DNA of 64,000 nucleotides, from NCBI RefSeq assembly GCF_004331285.1, contig NZ_SJOH01000001.1, positions 62,001 through 126,000 on the forward strand, read 5' to 3'. This DNA comes from Acinetobacter sp. ANC 3781 (GTDB lineage Bacteria > Pseudomonadota > Gammaproteobacteria > Pseudomonadales > Moraxellaceae). The notes under the pieces are model-generated. The model was not told the DNA's origin and did not search any database. It worked only from the letters and a program-made list of their open reading frames with translations. Of the stretch, positions 8,935 to 18,474 are shown in pieces. Position 1 is the stretch's first letter; each line of letters begins with the position of its first letter. The position numbers were made by a program, and so were the translations under genes.

Positions 8935-9759
8935 ATGAACAGTACTTACGAAGCTCCACGTCGACTCATTAAAACCCCTGACGAAATTGAAAAAATGCGT
9001 GTGGCGGGACGACTGGCGGCAGAAGTCTTGGATATGATCAAACCGCATGTTGTTCCAGGGGTGACGACCCTTGAGCTTGATACGATTTGCCATGACTATA
9101 TTGTCAATAAACAAGATGCCATTCCAGCATGTTTAGGTTACGGTGCAGCGCCTGGTCGTCCTGCATTCCAGCATGTGATCTGTACATCTGTGAACCATGT
9201 GGTGTGCCACGGCATTCCATCTGACGCTAAGATGCTAAAGAAAGGTGATATTTTAAATATCGACGTGACTGTCATTAAAGACGGCTACCACGGCGACACT
9301 AACATGATGTATATCGTGGGCGGTGAAACCTCAATTTTGGCTGGCCGCCTGTGTAAAGTTGCTCAAGAAGCCATGTATCGCGGTATGGAAACGGTTAAAC
9401 CGGGTTCAACCATTGGTGATATTGGTCATGCTATTCAAAAGTACGTTGAATCCGAACGCTTCAGTGTCGTACGTGAATATTGTGGTCATGGTATTGGCAC
9501 CGTGTTCCATGACGAACCTCAAGTGCTTCATTACGGTCAACCGAATACTGGTATGGTTCTGGAGGAAGGCATGACCTTTACCATCGAACCTATGGTGAAC
9601 GCTGGTGTTTGGCAAACCAAATTATTAGGTGATAAATGGACCGTGGTAACGAAAGATCATAAGTTGTCTGCACAATACGAACACACGCTTTTAGTTACCA
9701 AAACTGGTGTTGAAGTATTGACTGCCCGTCCTGAAGAAGACTTGTCGCGTTTTATGTAA
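8935..9759 (+). CDS. map: Type I methionine aminopeptidase
   Basis: Removes the initiator methionine from nascent proteins. The 274-residue sequence has all five metal ligands: Asp in NIDVTVIKDGYHGDTN (two), His in CGHGIGTVFHDEP, Glu in FTIEPMV and Glu in YEHTLLV. It lacks the N-terminal zinc extension, so it is the bacterial MetAP1a type. Divergent from rpsB-tsf, a common arrangement. Confidence 0.96.
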   Translation: MNSTYEAPRRLIKTPDEIEKMRVAGRLAAEVLDMIKPHVVPGVTTLELDTICHDYIVNKQDAIPACLGYGAAPGRPAFQHVICTSVNHVVCHGIPSDAKMLKKGDILNIDVTVIKDGYHGDTNMMYIVGGETSILAGRLCKVAQEAMYRGMETVKPGSTIGDIGHAIQKYVESERFSVVREYCGHGIGTVFHDEPQVLHYGQPNTGMVLEEGMTFTIEPMVNAGVWQTKLLGDKWTVVTKDHKLSAQYEHTLLVTKTGVEVLTARPEEDLSRFM

Positions 9760-9799
9760 TTATTTTTCATATAATTATTATATTTAAATCACATCTTAA

Positions 9800-9827
9800 A
9801 AATGGCTACTTCTATGTAGCCATTTTT
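9800..9827 (+). terminator. Terminator after map
   Basis: AAATGGCTAC-ttctat-GTAGCCATTT stem with a T-run; 40 bases after the stop. Confidence 0.88.
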
Positions 9828-10082
9828 ATGGTTAAGCTTTTTTCTGCTTCAGCGTAGTGCATCCTAAATTTTAAAATCCTTCTTAAATTTAAATTCTTTA
9901 GTTATTTTATATTCTTATAAAAACATAAAATCGGATTAATCAAGGCCGTAACCATCAACACCATCTATTTCAAAAAACTATTTTTTTTCATATCGTATAT
10001 TTCTTGCACCCCTTTCTGCGGTTTTTTAGGCTAAGATAGTGTGCTTTTTTATTTTTTAATCCCTATAAGAAGGAATACTGCC

Positions 10083-11309
10083 GTGGACGTACGTCTCTCT
10101 GATCGTGTCAATGCCATCAAACCGTCCCCTACACTTGCTGTGACCAATAAAGCTGCTGAACTTAAAGCGGCTGGTAAAAACGTAATTGGTTTGGGTGCAG
10201 GTGAACCAGATTTTGATACCCCGCAACACATCAAAGATGCAGCAATTACTGCGATTAACAACGGTTTTACCAAATATACTGCTGTTGACGGTACTCCTAG
10301 TCTTAAAAAAGCGATTATCGCGAAATTTAAACGCGACAATAATCTTGACTATGCAGCAAACCAGATCCTGGTTTCTTGCGGTGGTAAACAATCCTTCTTT
10401 AACTTGGCACTTGCTTTGTTAAACAAAGGTGATGAAGTCATCATCCCTGCGCCATACTGGGTAAGCTATCCAGACATGGTGATTATCGCTGAAGGTGTTC
10501 CAGTTGTTGTTAAATGTGGTGAAGAACAACGTTTCAAAATCACACCAGCTCAATTAGAAGCAGCAATCACTGACAAAACCCGTTTAGTGGTGCTTAACAG
10601 CCCATCCAACCCTACGGGCATGATTTACACTAAAGCTGAATTAGAAGCTTTGGCTGATGTTCTTCGCAAATATCCAGAAGTATTTGTTGCTTCAGATGAC
10701 ATGTACGAGCCAATCCGTTGGGATGACGAGTTCTACAATATCGCAACTGTTGCTCCAGACCTGTATGACCGCGTAATCGTACTGAATGGTGTATCTAAAG
10801 CTTATGCAATGACTGGCTGGCGTATTGGCTATGCAGCGGGTCCTGCTAAATTGATTGGTGCAATGAAAAAAATTCAGTCTCAATCAACTTCAAATCCAAC
10901 TTCGATTTCACAAGTTGCTGCTGAAGCTGCATTGAATGGTCCTCAAGACGTACTTGAGCCAATGATTGAAGCATTCAAACGTCGCCATGACTTGGTTGTG
11001 AAAGGCTTAAACGACATTAACGGTATCACTTGCTTACCTGCTGATGGTGCGTTCTATGCTTACGCTAATATCAAACCGTTAATTCGTGCTAAAGGTTTAA
11101 AATCTTGCACAGAATTCTCTGAATGGTTATTGGAAGAAACAGGTGTTGCTGTAGTTCCTGGTGATGCATTCGGTTTAGGCGGTTTCATGCGTATTTCTTA
11201 TGCAACTGCTGATGAAGTACTTGTAGATGCACTTGCTCGTATTAAGAAAGCTGCTGATTCAATCGAAGGCGTAGATGCTGCGATTGCTTCAATTGCTGCT
11301 GAAAAATAA
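10083..11309 (+). CDS. aspC: Class I pyridoxal-phosphate aminotransferase (aspartate aminotransferase type)
   Basis: A 408-residue cytosolic transaminase. VVLNSPSNPTGMIY and the PLP-lysine segment VLNGVSKAYAMTGWRIGY are diagnostic, with the substrate-binding Arg in FMRISYA near the end. The closest family is the bacterial Ib-type aspartate aminotransferase, which interconverts aspartate/2-oxoglutarate and oxaloacetate/glutamate. GTG at 10083 is preferred over an upstream TTG at 10041 because AAGAAGGA is eight bases away and the family begins here. Monocistronic, with its own terminator. Confidence 0.88.
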   Translation: MDVRLSDRVNAIKPSPTLAVTNKAAELKAAGKNVIGLGAGEPDFDTPQHIKDAAITAINNGFTKYTAVDGTPSLKKAIIAKFKRDNNLDYAANQILVSCGGKQSFFNLALALLNKGDEVIIPAPYWVSYPDMVIIAEGVPVVVKCGEEQRFKITPAQLEAAITDKTRLVVLNSPSNPTGMIYTKAELEALADVLRKYPEVFVASDDMYEPIRWDDEFYNIATVAPDLYDRVIVLNGVSKAYAMTGWRIGYAAGPAKLIGAMKKIQSQSTSNPTSISQVAAEAALNGPQDVLEPMIEAFKRRHDLVVKGLNDINGITCLPADGAFYAYANIKPLIRAKGLKSCTEFSEWLLEETGVAVVPGDAFGLGGFMRISYATADEVLVDALARIKKAADSIEGVDAAIASIAAEK

Positions 11310-11332
11310 TCTGCTTTTTATAAAGCTAGATT

Positions 11333-11362
11333 AAAAAACCCGCTCTTGAAGCGGGTTTTTTA
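11333..11362 (+). terminator. Terminator after aspC
   Basis: AAAAAACCCGC-tcttgaa-GCGGGTTTTTT perfect stem with flanking A/T runs. Confidence 0.92.
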
Positions 11363-11496
11363 ATAGCTCAAATTTCATATAGCACCCAATACTGGGTATA
11401 TAGGAAAAGCCTTCAAATGGATGAATCTTTAAAATCTAATCAATAGTTCCTTTTGCAACAGCATAAAAAAGTACAGTAATCTTCTCATCACTCAGA

Positions 11497-12336
11497 TTAT
11501 TTTAAAACTTTCTTCTCTGGTGTGGCCCAAATCACTAACCCAATTCCAGCCAAAACAATCACTGCGGAAATAATAATTCGCCAGCTAAGTTCCTCACCTA
11601 TAAACAACGCACCGCCTAAAATGGCTAAACATGGCACAGATAGCTGCACACTGCTCGCCGTCACGCGATCAATACGCTTCACTATGACATACCACAGTAC
11701 ATAAGCACCGCTAGATGCTAAGCCGCCTGAAAGTACTGCTAAAAGCACCCCTTGAGGCTGAGCAAAGCTTTGTGCATAAAACGCAGCATAAGCCAGCAAT
11801 ACAAAAGGACTAGCCATTACAAAATTTGCCAGCGTACTTGCCAACGAGTTTTGCATGTTCTTACCCGCAATACTGTACATTGCCCAGCCTATGCCTGAAA
11901 GCACCATAATGGCCGCATAAACCAAGTTGGGTGCTGCTGCGCCCGGCAGCAACAAAATCAAAATACCGAGAATTGCGATGCCCAACCCTACGCCACGCTG
12001 AATATTGATTTTTTCACCATGACACAAACCATAGCCGACCATACTCAACTGTACTGTACCAAACAAAAGCAATGCTCCTACACCTGCATCTATATGCACA
12101 TAGGCCAGTGAAAAAGCCACCATATAGAGCGCAAGGCAAAAACCATTCTTAATATTCCATTCGATTTTGGCTTTTTGTACAGAAAATATATAGAGCAGCA
12201 ATAAAACGGCTGCACCGCTAAATACACGTATTAGGCTAAAACTGATTGGGTCAATTTGATGACCCGCCAACGCCAAACGGCATAAAACCGAATTGGCTGC
12301 AAAAGCCAGCATGGCAATCGAGATCTTAAACAGCAT
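11497..12336 (-). CDS. EamA-family (DMT) permease
   Basis: A 279-residue inner-membrane protein with about ten hydrophobic segments in two repeats, typical of drug/metabolite exporters: SFSLIRVFSGAAVLLLLYIF, GIAILGILILLLPG, SVQLSVPCLAILGGALFIGEELSW and IISAVIVLAGIGLVIWA. The substrate is not predictable. GAGGG lies ten bases before the ATG. It is separated from the GFA pseudogene by about 130 bases. Confidence 0.85.
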   Translation of the reverse strand: MLFKISIAMLAFAANSVLCRLALAGHQIDPISFSLIRVFSGAAVLLLLYIFSVQKAKIEWNIKNGFCLALYMVAFSLAYVHIDAGVGALLLFGTVQLSMVGYGLCHGEKINIQRGVGLGIAILGILILLLPGAAAPNLVYAAIMVLSGIGWAMYSIAGKNMQNSLASTLANFVMASPFVLLAYAAFYAQSFAQPQGVLLAVLSGGLASSGAYVLWYVIVKRIDRVTASSVQLSVPCLAILGGALFIGEELSWRIIISAVIVLAGIGLVIWATPEKKVLK

Positions 12337-12463
12337 AGTTGAGCATCCCTCTTCAACCGCATCTCGTAGATATAGCGAATATATCTTATTAAATCTATAC
12401 AGATTTTCTGATTCAATTTATAAGAAAGACAGATGAACCAACATCTTTCATATTTATCAACCA

Positions 12464-12887
12464 TTAGTTTTCTTCTTGATCTTTAGAAAACAATGCAATC
12501 ACATTAGCCTCAGTGAGTTGCTCTGTAGAATATTTAAACTGGTAAAAATCGGGCTTATTATCAATATAAATTTCTGTAGTCAGTTTTAAATCTTTCGGCT
12601 GGTCTTGCATGGCAAAGACATTAATGTTGCAATAACTACCATCCTGGGTACGCCAGAAAAGCAAGGTGCCGCAGCGACTACAAAAACCACGCTCTCCCCA
12701 TTCAGAAGATTGAAAATAGCGCTAAATGTTCTTGATCTTCAAACTTTAAACTGTCTGGCTCTACATCCACACTCATCAGTACACCACTTGACTGCTGACG
12801 GCACATGGAACAGTGACAGGCGTGTACATCATGATTTTTTAATTCTGCTTGGAACTTAGTTTTACCGCATAAACAGGATACATTCAT
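12464..12887 (-). pseudogene. GFA-family (glutathione-dependent formaldehyde-activating-like) protein, frameshifted
   Basis: Two adjacent minus-strand frames together make one GFA/CENP-V domain protein. The first carries the zinc motifs CLCGKTKF and CHCSMCRQQSSG, and the second continues GERGFCSRCGTLLFW and an LKLTTEIYIDNKPDFYQF tail. The break lies in a run of four A at 12713-12716 (plus strand): one fewer base would join HLALF to QSSEWGERGF. So either a one-base insertion in a homopolymer or a sequencing error. The start ATG at 12887 has AAGGA seven bases away. Confidence 0.82.
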
Positions 12888-13192
12888 TGTTATTTCCTTG
12901 ATTACGTTAATACTGATCAAAAATATCTAAAATATTGTTTCTTCTATGTATAAATGACAAATTCATCTCTGTATAAGTTTTATTAAAGAATTTTAAAACA
13001 ATTATCTTATCAATTTGTTTTATTCACTATTTTAGATATATGAACATATGCTTCAAATCAAATGGAAAAATGATTTTTACAGCCATGCATTTTGCACGAA
13101 TTAACTCAAAGCTGAGTGTTGACGACATGGTTAAATTTTGCTTAATTGAAATCTAGGTTCCTTTTTGGAACTGATCAATCAATAAGGAAATA
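12888..13192. other. Divergent intergenic region
   Basis: About 300 bases, very AT-rich, between the divergent GFA pseudogene and the thioesterase gene. No ORF, hairpin or repeat stands out. It presumably holds both promoters. Confidence 0.4.
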
Positions 13193-13630
13193 ATGACAAT
13201 GAATCCAAAAAAAATGACCGGACTACAATTTCTACAAGCTATGTGTGCAGGAAAAATTCCAGCTGCAAGTATTAGTGAAACTATTCCAATGCAACCTTAT
13301 GATGTTTCAGAAGGAACAATTCATTTCAGAGTAAAAGCAGATCATCGTCATTTAAATCCGTTAGGGGGCGTACACGGTGGTTTTTCAGCCACAGTTTTGG
13401 ATTCCGTTACAGGTTGCGCAGTACACAGTATGCTAGAAGCTGGTGTAGGGTACGGCACTATCGACTTAAATATAAAAATGTGCCGTCCTATCCCTAAAAA
13501 TAAAGAGCTTCATGCTATGGGTACGGTCATTAATATGAGTAAGAACCTGGGCATATCTGAAGGTAGAATTATCGATGAAGAAGGTAAACTTTATGCCCAT
13601 GCTACTGCGACTTGCATGATTATCCGTTAA
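13193..13630 (+). CDS. PaaI-type hotdog-fold thioesterase
   Basis: A 145-residue single hotdog domain. HLNPLGGVHGGFSATVLDSVTG is the PaaI/4HBT active-site pattern (HGG with the following Asp on the helix), and YGTIDLNIKMCRPIPKN is the second conserved strand. It probably hydrolyses an acyl-CoA thioester; the acyl group cannot be named. AAGGAAAT immediately precedes the first ATG at 13193; a second ATG lies two codons later. Confidence 0.83.
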   Translation: MTMNPKKMTGLQFLQAMCAGKIPAASISETIPMQPYDVSEGTIHFRVKADHRHLNPLGGVHGGFSATVLDSVTGCAVHSMLEAGVGYGTIDLNIKMCRPIPKNKELHAMGTVINMSKNLGISEGRIIDEEGKLYAHATATCMIIR

Positions 13631-13660
13631 GGTTAAATCCGGTCTTTAAAAGATAACAAA

Positions 13661-13691
13661 ACAGAGCTTAAGCTAACCACTTAAGCTCTGT
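13661..13691. terminator. Hairpin between convergent genes
   Basis: A 12-base-pair perfect stem, ACAGAGCTTAAG and its complement, around a seven-base loop. The T-rich tail (TTTTG) is on the minus strand, so it mainly serves the 13705-14163 gene. Confidence 0.7.
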
Positions 13692-13704
13692 AGTTTAATC
13701 AGGG

Positions 13705-14163
13705 TTAGATCGCTGATTTAAATGATTTTGTTAGCGCTGGAAAATCGACTTCTGGACGTGAAGTGCCTTTATAAATACATAAATATTTAAATACGCTATC
13801 GAGCGATACAGAGAGCTTCTTCTGTTCTGATACTGACCAGACTTTAGAGTTATTTCGTCCAGTTAAGGCGCTGCCATTCAACTGGTATAAATATAAATCA
13901 TGATCACGTTGCAAAGGTTGCTTACGACCATTGGAATAACTATCTAGAAGCAATTGGCAAGGTGAGTCAATCAACCATTTATCGCTAAACCAAAGTTGTA
14001 ACAAATCACCCAAATATAAGGCTTGAGTTCCAACAGGCCACACTTGGATATAAGCATCTTCAACAGCAGTTTGATAACGATCTGGATTTTGAATAATGGA
14101 AAGATAATTGTCTTGATAAAAAGATAAATTTAAAAAAATTTCGGCAATCGTCAGCGTACGCAT
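13705..14163 (-). CDS. Hypothetical protein
   Basis: A 152-residue protein of unknown function with no membrane segment or known motif. It begins MRTLTIAEIFLNLSFYQDNY and is rich in aromatic residues and Leu. ATG 14163 is chosen over the upstream ATG at 14199 because GGAGAAAG precedes it at good spacing. It stands alone between a thioesterase gene and a tRNA gene. Confidence 0.65.
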   Translation of the reverse strand: MRTLTIAEIFLNLSFYQDNYLSIIQNPDRYQTAVEDAYIQVWPVGTQALYLGDLLQLWFSDKWLIDSPCQLLLDSYSNGRKQPLQRDHDLYLYQLNGSALTGRNNSKVWSVSEQKKLSVSLDSVFKYLCIYKGTSRPEVDFPALTKSFKSAI

Positions 14164-14362
14164 TCGCTTTCTCCTGTTTAGCCATTTTAGTGCTGGCAAG
14201 TTGGTTTAAATCCACACTGTTTGAACTTTCATTCAAACGCTCTGTTATGCATTTAATCTAACAAGCCGATTTTGGCTGTGCAAGTTTTTTTAACATTTTT
14301 GATTTATTTGTCTAAATAAAAAGCATACAGCACAAAAATTAAGGAATCATGACACTTTTAGC

Positions 14363-14390
14363 TTGACCCCCTAAAAAATCTCCTTATAAT
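14363..14390 (+). promoter_or_regulatory. Promoter of tRNA-Asn copy 1
   Basis: TTGACC, 16 bases, then a perfect TATAAT at 14385-14390, 11 bases before the tRNA. Confidence 0.82.
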
Positions 14391-14401
14391 CGCATGCAGA
14401 T

Positions 14402-14477
14402 TCTCCAATAGCTCAGTCGGTAGAGCGACGGACTGTTAATCCGCAGGTCCCTGGTTCGAGCCCAGGTTGGAGAGCCA
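14402..14477 (+). tRNA. tRNA-Asn (GUU), copy 1
   Basis: 76 nucleotides including the encoded CCA. Acceptor arms TCTCCAA/TTGGAGA pair fully, the anticodon loop reads CTGTTAA with anticodon GTT, and the T-loop is TTCGAGC. Single-gene transcript with its own promoter and terminator. Confidence 0.98.
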
Positions 14478-14483
14478 AATACG

Positions 14484-14517
14484 AAAAAGCCCGCAGCATT
14501 AAAGCGGGCTTTTTTTT
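14484..14517 (+). terminator. Terminator after tRNA-Asn copy 1
   Basis: AAAAAGCCCGC-agcattaaa-GCGGGC followed by eight T. Confidence 0.92.
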
Positions 14518-15006
14518 GCCTGAATAATATAGAACGGTTTAAATCATCATAAAAACAATTATTCTTATTGCCTGTTTTTTTAAATTCAACCTCCGAATAT
14601 CTAGCTGATATCAAGTTACCCTATTCATAGCCATAAATTTTTAGAGATATAGAAAAATCATTGTTGAATAATAGACTTCTTTCATAAGTCATTTTTCAAT
14701 TATGACAAGTCGTTTATAAAGCCAAAATTAAAAATAAATTTTAGTAGGTAGTGGAATTATGAGAGTGGCATGGATGCCACATGTTTCCAATCACGACAAG
14801 GATATTGTGTATGGGAAATAAAAGGTTTTTCTTGCGAACTCAAAATATATTTTGATGTTCTCATTTTGATCTTTCAAAAGTAGAGATATCGCCTACGCAA
14901 AAGCATAAAAATCGAATCAATTAAATAAAACAATACTGATTTAAAAAAATCTAATAGTAAATATTTTTTGATTTATGTAAGTTATCTAATGAGTAAGCAA
15001 TAAAAG
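14518..15006. other. Intergenic stretch without a gene
   Basis: About 490 AT-rich bases. The one visible structure is GTGGCA-tgga-TGCCAC at 14765-14780, a perfect six-base-pair hairpin with no T-run. No ORF of note on either strand. Confidence 0.4.
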
Positions 15007-15032
15007 AAAAGCGCATCGAAATGCGCTTTTTT
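15007..15032 (-). terminator. Terminator of the DegS-like protease gene
   Basis: AAAAGCGCAT-cgaa-ATGCGCTTTT perfect stem with A and T runs on both sides, 41 bases beyond the protease stop. Confidence 0.88.
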
Positions 15033-15072
15033 ATATTCACCCATCTGAATATAGATAAATCTAAAGATTGTT

Positions 15073-16254
15073 TTATTGCTGAGGTAAAGGAATATATTGT
15101 GAATTGCTATTCTGCGCTTTACGTTCAGCCACCACTACATTCAGGCTTAAAGGTTTCTCATCTCGCACTACTTCAACTTTGATGGTGCTATTTGGAGCTT
15201 GCAAGGCTACATAATTAATCAAGTGTGAAGCAGAATTAATCGGCTCTCCATTGACTTGAATAATCTTGTCGCCTTTTTGAATTCCCGCTTTGGCTGCTGG
15301 GCCTTGAGGAAGCACATCTGCAACCACAACACCTGCTTGCTTAGGTTCAAGAATGTTTTCCTGTTGGACTGGCATTAGGCTAATACCCAACCAGCCACGG
15401 ACTACACGCCCATCTTTCAAAATTAAATTCAGAATTTGCTGGCACACTTTCGCTGGAATGGCAAAACCAATACCCAATGAACCACCAGATTGAGAAAAAA
15501 TAGCCGTATTGACACCAATCAAATTACCTGCAACATCAATCAGCGCACCACCCGAGTTCCCTGGATTAATGGCGGCATCGGTTTGAATGAAGTCTTCATA
15601 AGTGTTAATGCCCAAATCCGAGCGATTGGTAGCCGAGATAATCCCTTGAGTGACTGTTTGCCCAACACCAAAAGGATTACCAATGGCAAGAACGACATCG
15701 CCTACTTCATTACCACTCAGTTTAAACGGTAAAACAGGAAGCTTGTCCAGTTCAATCTTAATTACGGCAAGATCTGTATCGGGGTCTGTACCAATAATTT
15801 TTGCTACAGCGCGACGTCCATCATTCAATCCGACCACAATTTTATCAGCTTGTGCGATCACATGATTATTAGTCAAGATATAACCATCTGAACGAACAAT
15901 AACACCAGAACCCAAGCTGTTTTCATTTTGCTCCTGACCGAATTGATCTGGTACTTGATCACCAAAAAATTCACGGAAGGCAGGATCATTTAACAATGGA
16001 TGTTCAGTCTGCTTTACTTTTTGAGTGGTAAAAATATTCACCACTGCTGGAGCAGCAACTTTAACCGCAGCGTTATAAGAATCAATACCGCCTGTCCTCG
16101 TAGTACTGACCAAAGGCTCCACTTTTTCTACCGGCATTTTTACGCCATCAGCCGCAACAGGTGCTTTTGGCTGTTGGTATTGTTGCCATGCAAGAAAACC
16201 CAGCGTGACCAAAATGAGTAAAACCCAAGGTAACCATGTAAAGGTGCGACGCAC
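15073..16254 (-). CDS. DegS/AlgW-type periplasmic serine protease
   Basis: A 393-residue S1C protease with an N-terminal membrane anchor (TWLPWVLLILVTLGFLAW), a trypsin-like domain and a single PDZ domain at about residues 283-385 (GWLGISLMPV to VEVVRDEKPL). The triad is visible: His in ILTNNHVIAQAD, Asp in DPDTDLAVIKI and Ser in PGNSGGALID. One PDZ plus an anchor fits DegS/AlgW, which start sigma-E stress signalling, rather than DegP. GTG at 16254 is preferred because GAGG lies eight bases upstream; the frame continues to an ATG at 16338. Confidence 0.88.
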   Translation of the reverse strand: MRRTFTWLPWVLLILVTLGFLAWQQYQQPKAPVAADGVKMPVEKVEPLVSTTRTGGIDSYNAAVKVAAPAVVNIFTTQKVKQTEHPLLNDPAFREFFGDQVPDQFGQEQNENSLGSGVIVRSDGYILTNNHVIAQADKIVVGLNDGRRAVAKIIGTDPDTDLAVIKIELDKLPVLPFKLSGNEVGDVVLAIGNPFGVGQTVTQGIISATNRSDLGINTYEDFIQTDAAINPGNSGGALIDVAGNLIGVNTAIFSQSGGSLGIGFAIPAKVCQQILNLILKDGRVVRGWLGISLMPVQQENILEPKQAGVVVADVLPQGPAAKAGIQKGDKIIQVNGEPINSASHLINYVALQAPNSTIKVEVVRDEKPLSLNVVVAERKAQNSNSQYIPLPQQ

Positions 16255-16425
16255 GTTAATTTCCTCTAACAATATTTTAATTCGTTGATGACTAAGTAAT
16301 TTATGCGCCATTGTAAAATGAAATACAGCAGGAAACATAAAAATAGTGAAAGAGTTTTGTGATGCTTTAGTTACAATTCAAAATATGTTTTGATGATGTT
16401 AAATATTTAGGCTTTTGAGAAATTT

Positions 16426-17184
16426 ATGGCAAAGCTCAATGAGATTATTCAGTGGTGCGACCACACCCTGAAATCACCCGAATTTAAAGACTATGCACCA
16501 AATGGTCTGCAAATTGAAGGTAAACCCGATGTAAATAAAATTTTGTGTGCAGTGACTGCATCACAAGGTGCAATTGAAGCCGCAATTGAACAAGGTGCGG
16601 ATATGCTGTTGGTCCATCATGGCTATTTCTGGAAAGGTGAACCCTATCCGATTACTGGCATGCGCGGCAAACGCATAAAAAGTTTAATTCAACATGATAT
16701 TTCACTGGCAGGCTATCATCTACCTTTAGATAGCCACCCAACTTTAGGTAATAATGCAGCTATTGCAGATATTTTAGCATTAGAAAATATTGAAGCCCTA
16801 GATCCAAGTGAACGTCATCCGATTGGTAATATTGGTTATTTAAAACAACCCGTATCTGCTGAAGAATTTAAACTGTATGTATCTCAGCGTTTAGATTTTA
16901 ATGCCATTCATCTTGCTGCTGATAAAAAATCAATCCAAAAAATCGGTTTCTGTACCGGTGGCGCACAAGATTTTATTGGCAAAGCGGCTGAACGAAATTG
17001 TGATGCTTATATTTCCGGTGAAGTCAGTGAACGGACTTTTTATGAAGCCAAAGAACTGAATGTGCATTATTACGCGTGTGGACATCATGCAACCGAGCGT
17101 TATGGGGTACAACGTCTGGCAAAAGCTATTTCAGAACAGTTCGATATTGAGTATAGTTACTTCGAATTAAACAATCCGATTTAA
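16426..17184 (+). CDS. Nif3-like dinuclear metal centre protein
   Basis: A 252-residue YbgI/NIF3 family protein. The conserved metal-binding stretches are LLVHHGYFWKGE, AGYHLPLDSHPTLGNNAAIA and the C-terminal YYACGHHATERYGV. E. coli YbgI forms a hexameric ring; its function is debated (a role in GTP cyclohydrolase type activity or metal handling has been suggested for the family). Divergent from the DegS-like gene, with 171 bases between. Confidence 0.9.
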   Translation: MAKLNEIIQWCDHTLKSPEFKDYAPNGLQIEGKPDVNKILCAVTASQGAIEAAIEQGADMLLVHHGYFWKGEPYPITGMRGKRIKSLIQHDISLAGYHLPLDSHPTLGNNAAIADILALENIEALDPSERHPIGNIGYLKQPVSAEEFKLYVSQRLDFNAIHLAADKKSIQKIGFCTGGAQDFIGKAAERNCDAYISGEVSERTFYEAKELNVHYYACGHHATERYGVQRLAKAISEQFDIEYSYFELNNPI

Positions 17185-17337
17185 TTCAAATTTGACGGTT
17201 TGACATTTCCTTTATACGTATAAATTTAGGCTTTATTCTGTATTGTTATTTATAAGCAATGCGCAATTTAGGCAAAGAATCCATTACAATAAAGCCACTT
17301 AATGTCAAAACCCAGCAAAATGCAAGGAATTGAAAAC

Positions 17338-17964
17338 ATGACAACGATTACTTTACCAGCACTTCCATACGGTTATGAAGATCTTGCTCCACATATCAGC
17401 AAAGAAACTTTAGAATACCATCACGACAAACATCACAACACATACGTTGTAAACTTGAATAACCTAATCAAGGGTACTGAGCTTGAAGGTAAAACTTTAG
17501 AAGAAATCATTAAAGCGTCTGCTGGTGATGCTGCTAAAGTTGGCGTATTCAACAATGCTGCTCAAGTTTGGAACCATACATTCTACTGGAACTGTATGAC
17601 TAAAAACGGTGGTGGTAAAGCGACTGGTACTTTAGCTGCTAAAATTGATGAAGCTTTCGGTTCGTATGAAAAATTTGCTGAAGAATTTGCTGCTGCTGCA
17701 ACCACTCAATTCGGTTCAGGTTGGGCTTGGTTGGTTGCTGACGAAGTAAATGGCAACTTATCTATTCTTAAAACTTCAAATGCTGATACTCCACTTGCTC
17801 ACGGTAAAGTTGCAGTGTTGACGATTGATGTTTGGGAACATGCTTACTACATCGACTACCGTAATGCACGTCCTGCTTACATCAAAACTTTCATGGAAAG
17901 CTTGGTAAACTGGGATTACGCAAATGCTAAATATGCTGGCCAAGAAGCGGGCGTTGAAAAATAA
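17338..17964 (+). CDS. sodB: Iron superoxide dismutase
   Basis: A 208-residue cytosolic enzyme converting superoxide to oxygen and hydrogen peroxide. Metal ligands are His in [13 protein letters not shown] and WNHTFYW, and Asp and His in [11 protein letters not shown]. The Gln in [13 protein letters not shown] and the GSGWAWLV segment point to the Fe form. ATG 17338 has AAGGA eight bases upstream and matches the family start; the open frame reaches back to 17302. Confidence 0.95.
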   Translation: MTTITLPALPYGYEDLAPHISKETLEYHHDKHHNTYVVNLNNLIKGTELEGKTLEEIIKASAGDAAKVGVFNNAAQVWNHTFYWNCMTKNGGGKATGTLAAKIDEAFGSYEKFAEEFAAAATTQFGSGWAWLVADEVNGNLSILKTSNADTPLAHGKVAVLTIDVWEHAYYIDYRNARPAYIKTFMESLVNWDYANAKYAGQEAGVEK

Positions 17965-17992
17965 GATTTGAAATAAATTTTATTTTTTGCAT

Positions 17993-18023
17993 AAAAAACC
18001 ACCTCCTGTAGGTGGTTTTTTTA
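17993..18023 (+). terminator. Terminator after sodB
   Basis: AAAAAACCACC-tcctgta-GGTGGTTTTTT perfect stem with T-run. Confidence 0.92.
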
Positions 18024-18082
18024 TTTTTCGGGCATATCTGCATAATTATAAGGCAAATGATTCATTTCTTTATATTTACGTG

Positions 18083-18111
18083 TTGACGACTTAGGTTTTG
18101 ATCCCTAAAAT
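18083..18111 (+). promoter_or_regulatory. Promoter of tRNA-Asn copies 2 and 3
   Basis: TTGACG and TAAAAT with 17 bases between, followed by the discriminator gcgcatcaga shared with the other tRNA-Asn promoters. Confidence 0.8.
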
Positions 18112-18122
18112 GCGCATCAGAT

Positions 18123-18198
18123 TCTCCAATAGCTCAGTCGGTAGAGCGACGGACTGTTAATCCGCAGGTCCCTGGTTCGAGCCCAGGTTGGAGAGCCA
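18123..18198 (+). tRNA. tRNA-Asn (GUU), copy 2
   Basis: 76 nucleotides with CCA, identical in sequence to copy 1 over the whole gene as read. Cotranscribed with copy 3, which begins six bases later. Confidence 0.98.
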
Positions 18199-18203
18199 TC
18201 TAT

Positions 18204-18279
18204 TCTTCCATAGCTCAGTCGGTAGAGCGACGGACTGTTAATCCGCAGGTCCCTGGTTCGAACCCAGGTGGAAGAGCCA
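18204..18279 (+). tRNA. tRNA-Asn (GUU), copy 3, variant acceptor stem
   Basis: 76 nucleotides with CCA and GTT anticodon. The acceptor stem is TCTTCCA/TGGAAGA instead of TCTCCAA/TTGGAGA, with both arms changed so pairing is kept, and the T-arm has A for G at one position (TTCGAAC). Confidence 0.97.
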
Positions 18280-18285
18280 GATTCT

Positions 18286-18319
18286 AAAAAGCCCACTCAT
18301 CATGCAGTGGGCTTTTTTT
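18286..18319 (+). terminator. Terminator after tRNA-Asn copies 2 and 3
   Basis: AAAAAGCCCACT-catcatgc-AGTGGGC followed by seven T. Confidence 0.92.
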
Positions 18320-18474
18320 ATCAATCAAATGTCTATTTCATATGCAACACATGTGTTGAATGTGTTCTCTTTAATCCACATTTTTTACTTAAATCATAGA
18401 TTATTCCCCAATCTATTGTTCACTGATCAAAATTTAGTTATGTTCATCCTAATAAAAATATTTTAATAAATCTT

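Noticed and set aside
9406-9615. ORFs antisense to or out of frame with map, aspC, tsf and the virion genes
   Set aside because: They shadow well-supported genes in other frames and have no own ribosome sites.
12464-12887. Two separate small genes
   Set aside because: The two frames together make one GFA domain interrupted in a homopolymer.
14765-14780. Hairpin GTGGCA-tgga-TGCCAC as a terminator
   Set aside because: No T-run on either strand and no gene ending nearby; left as an unexplained small hairpin.
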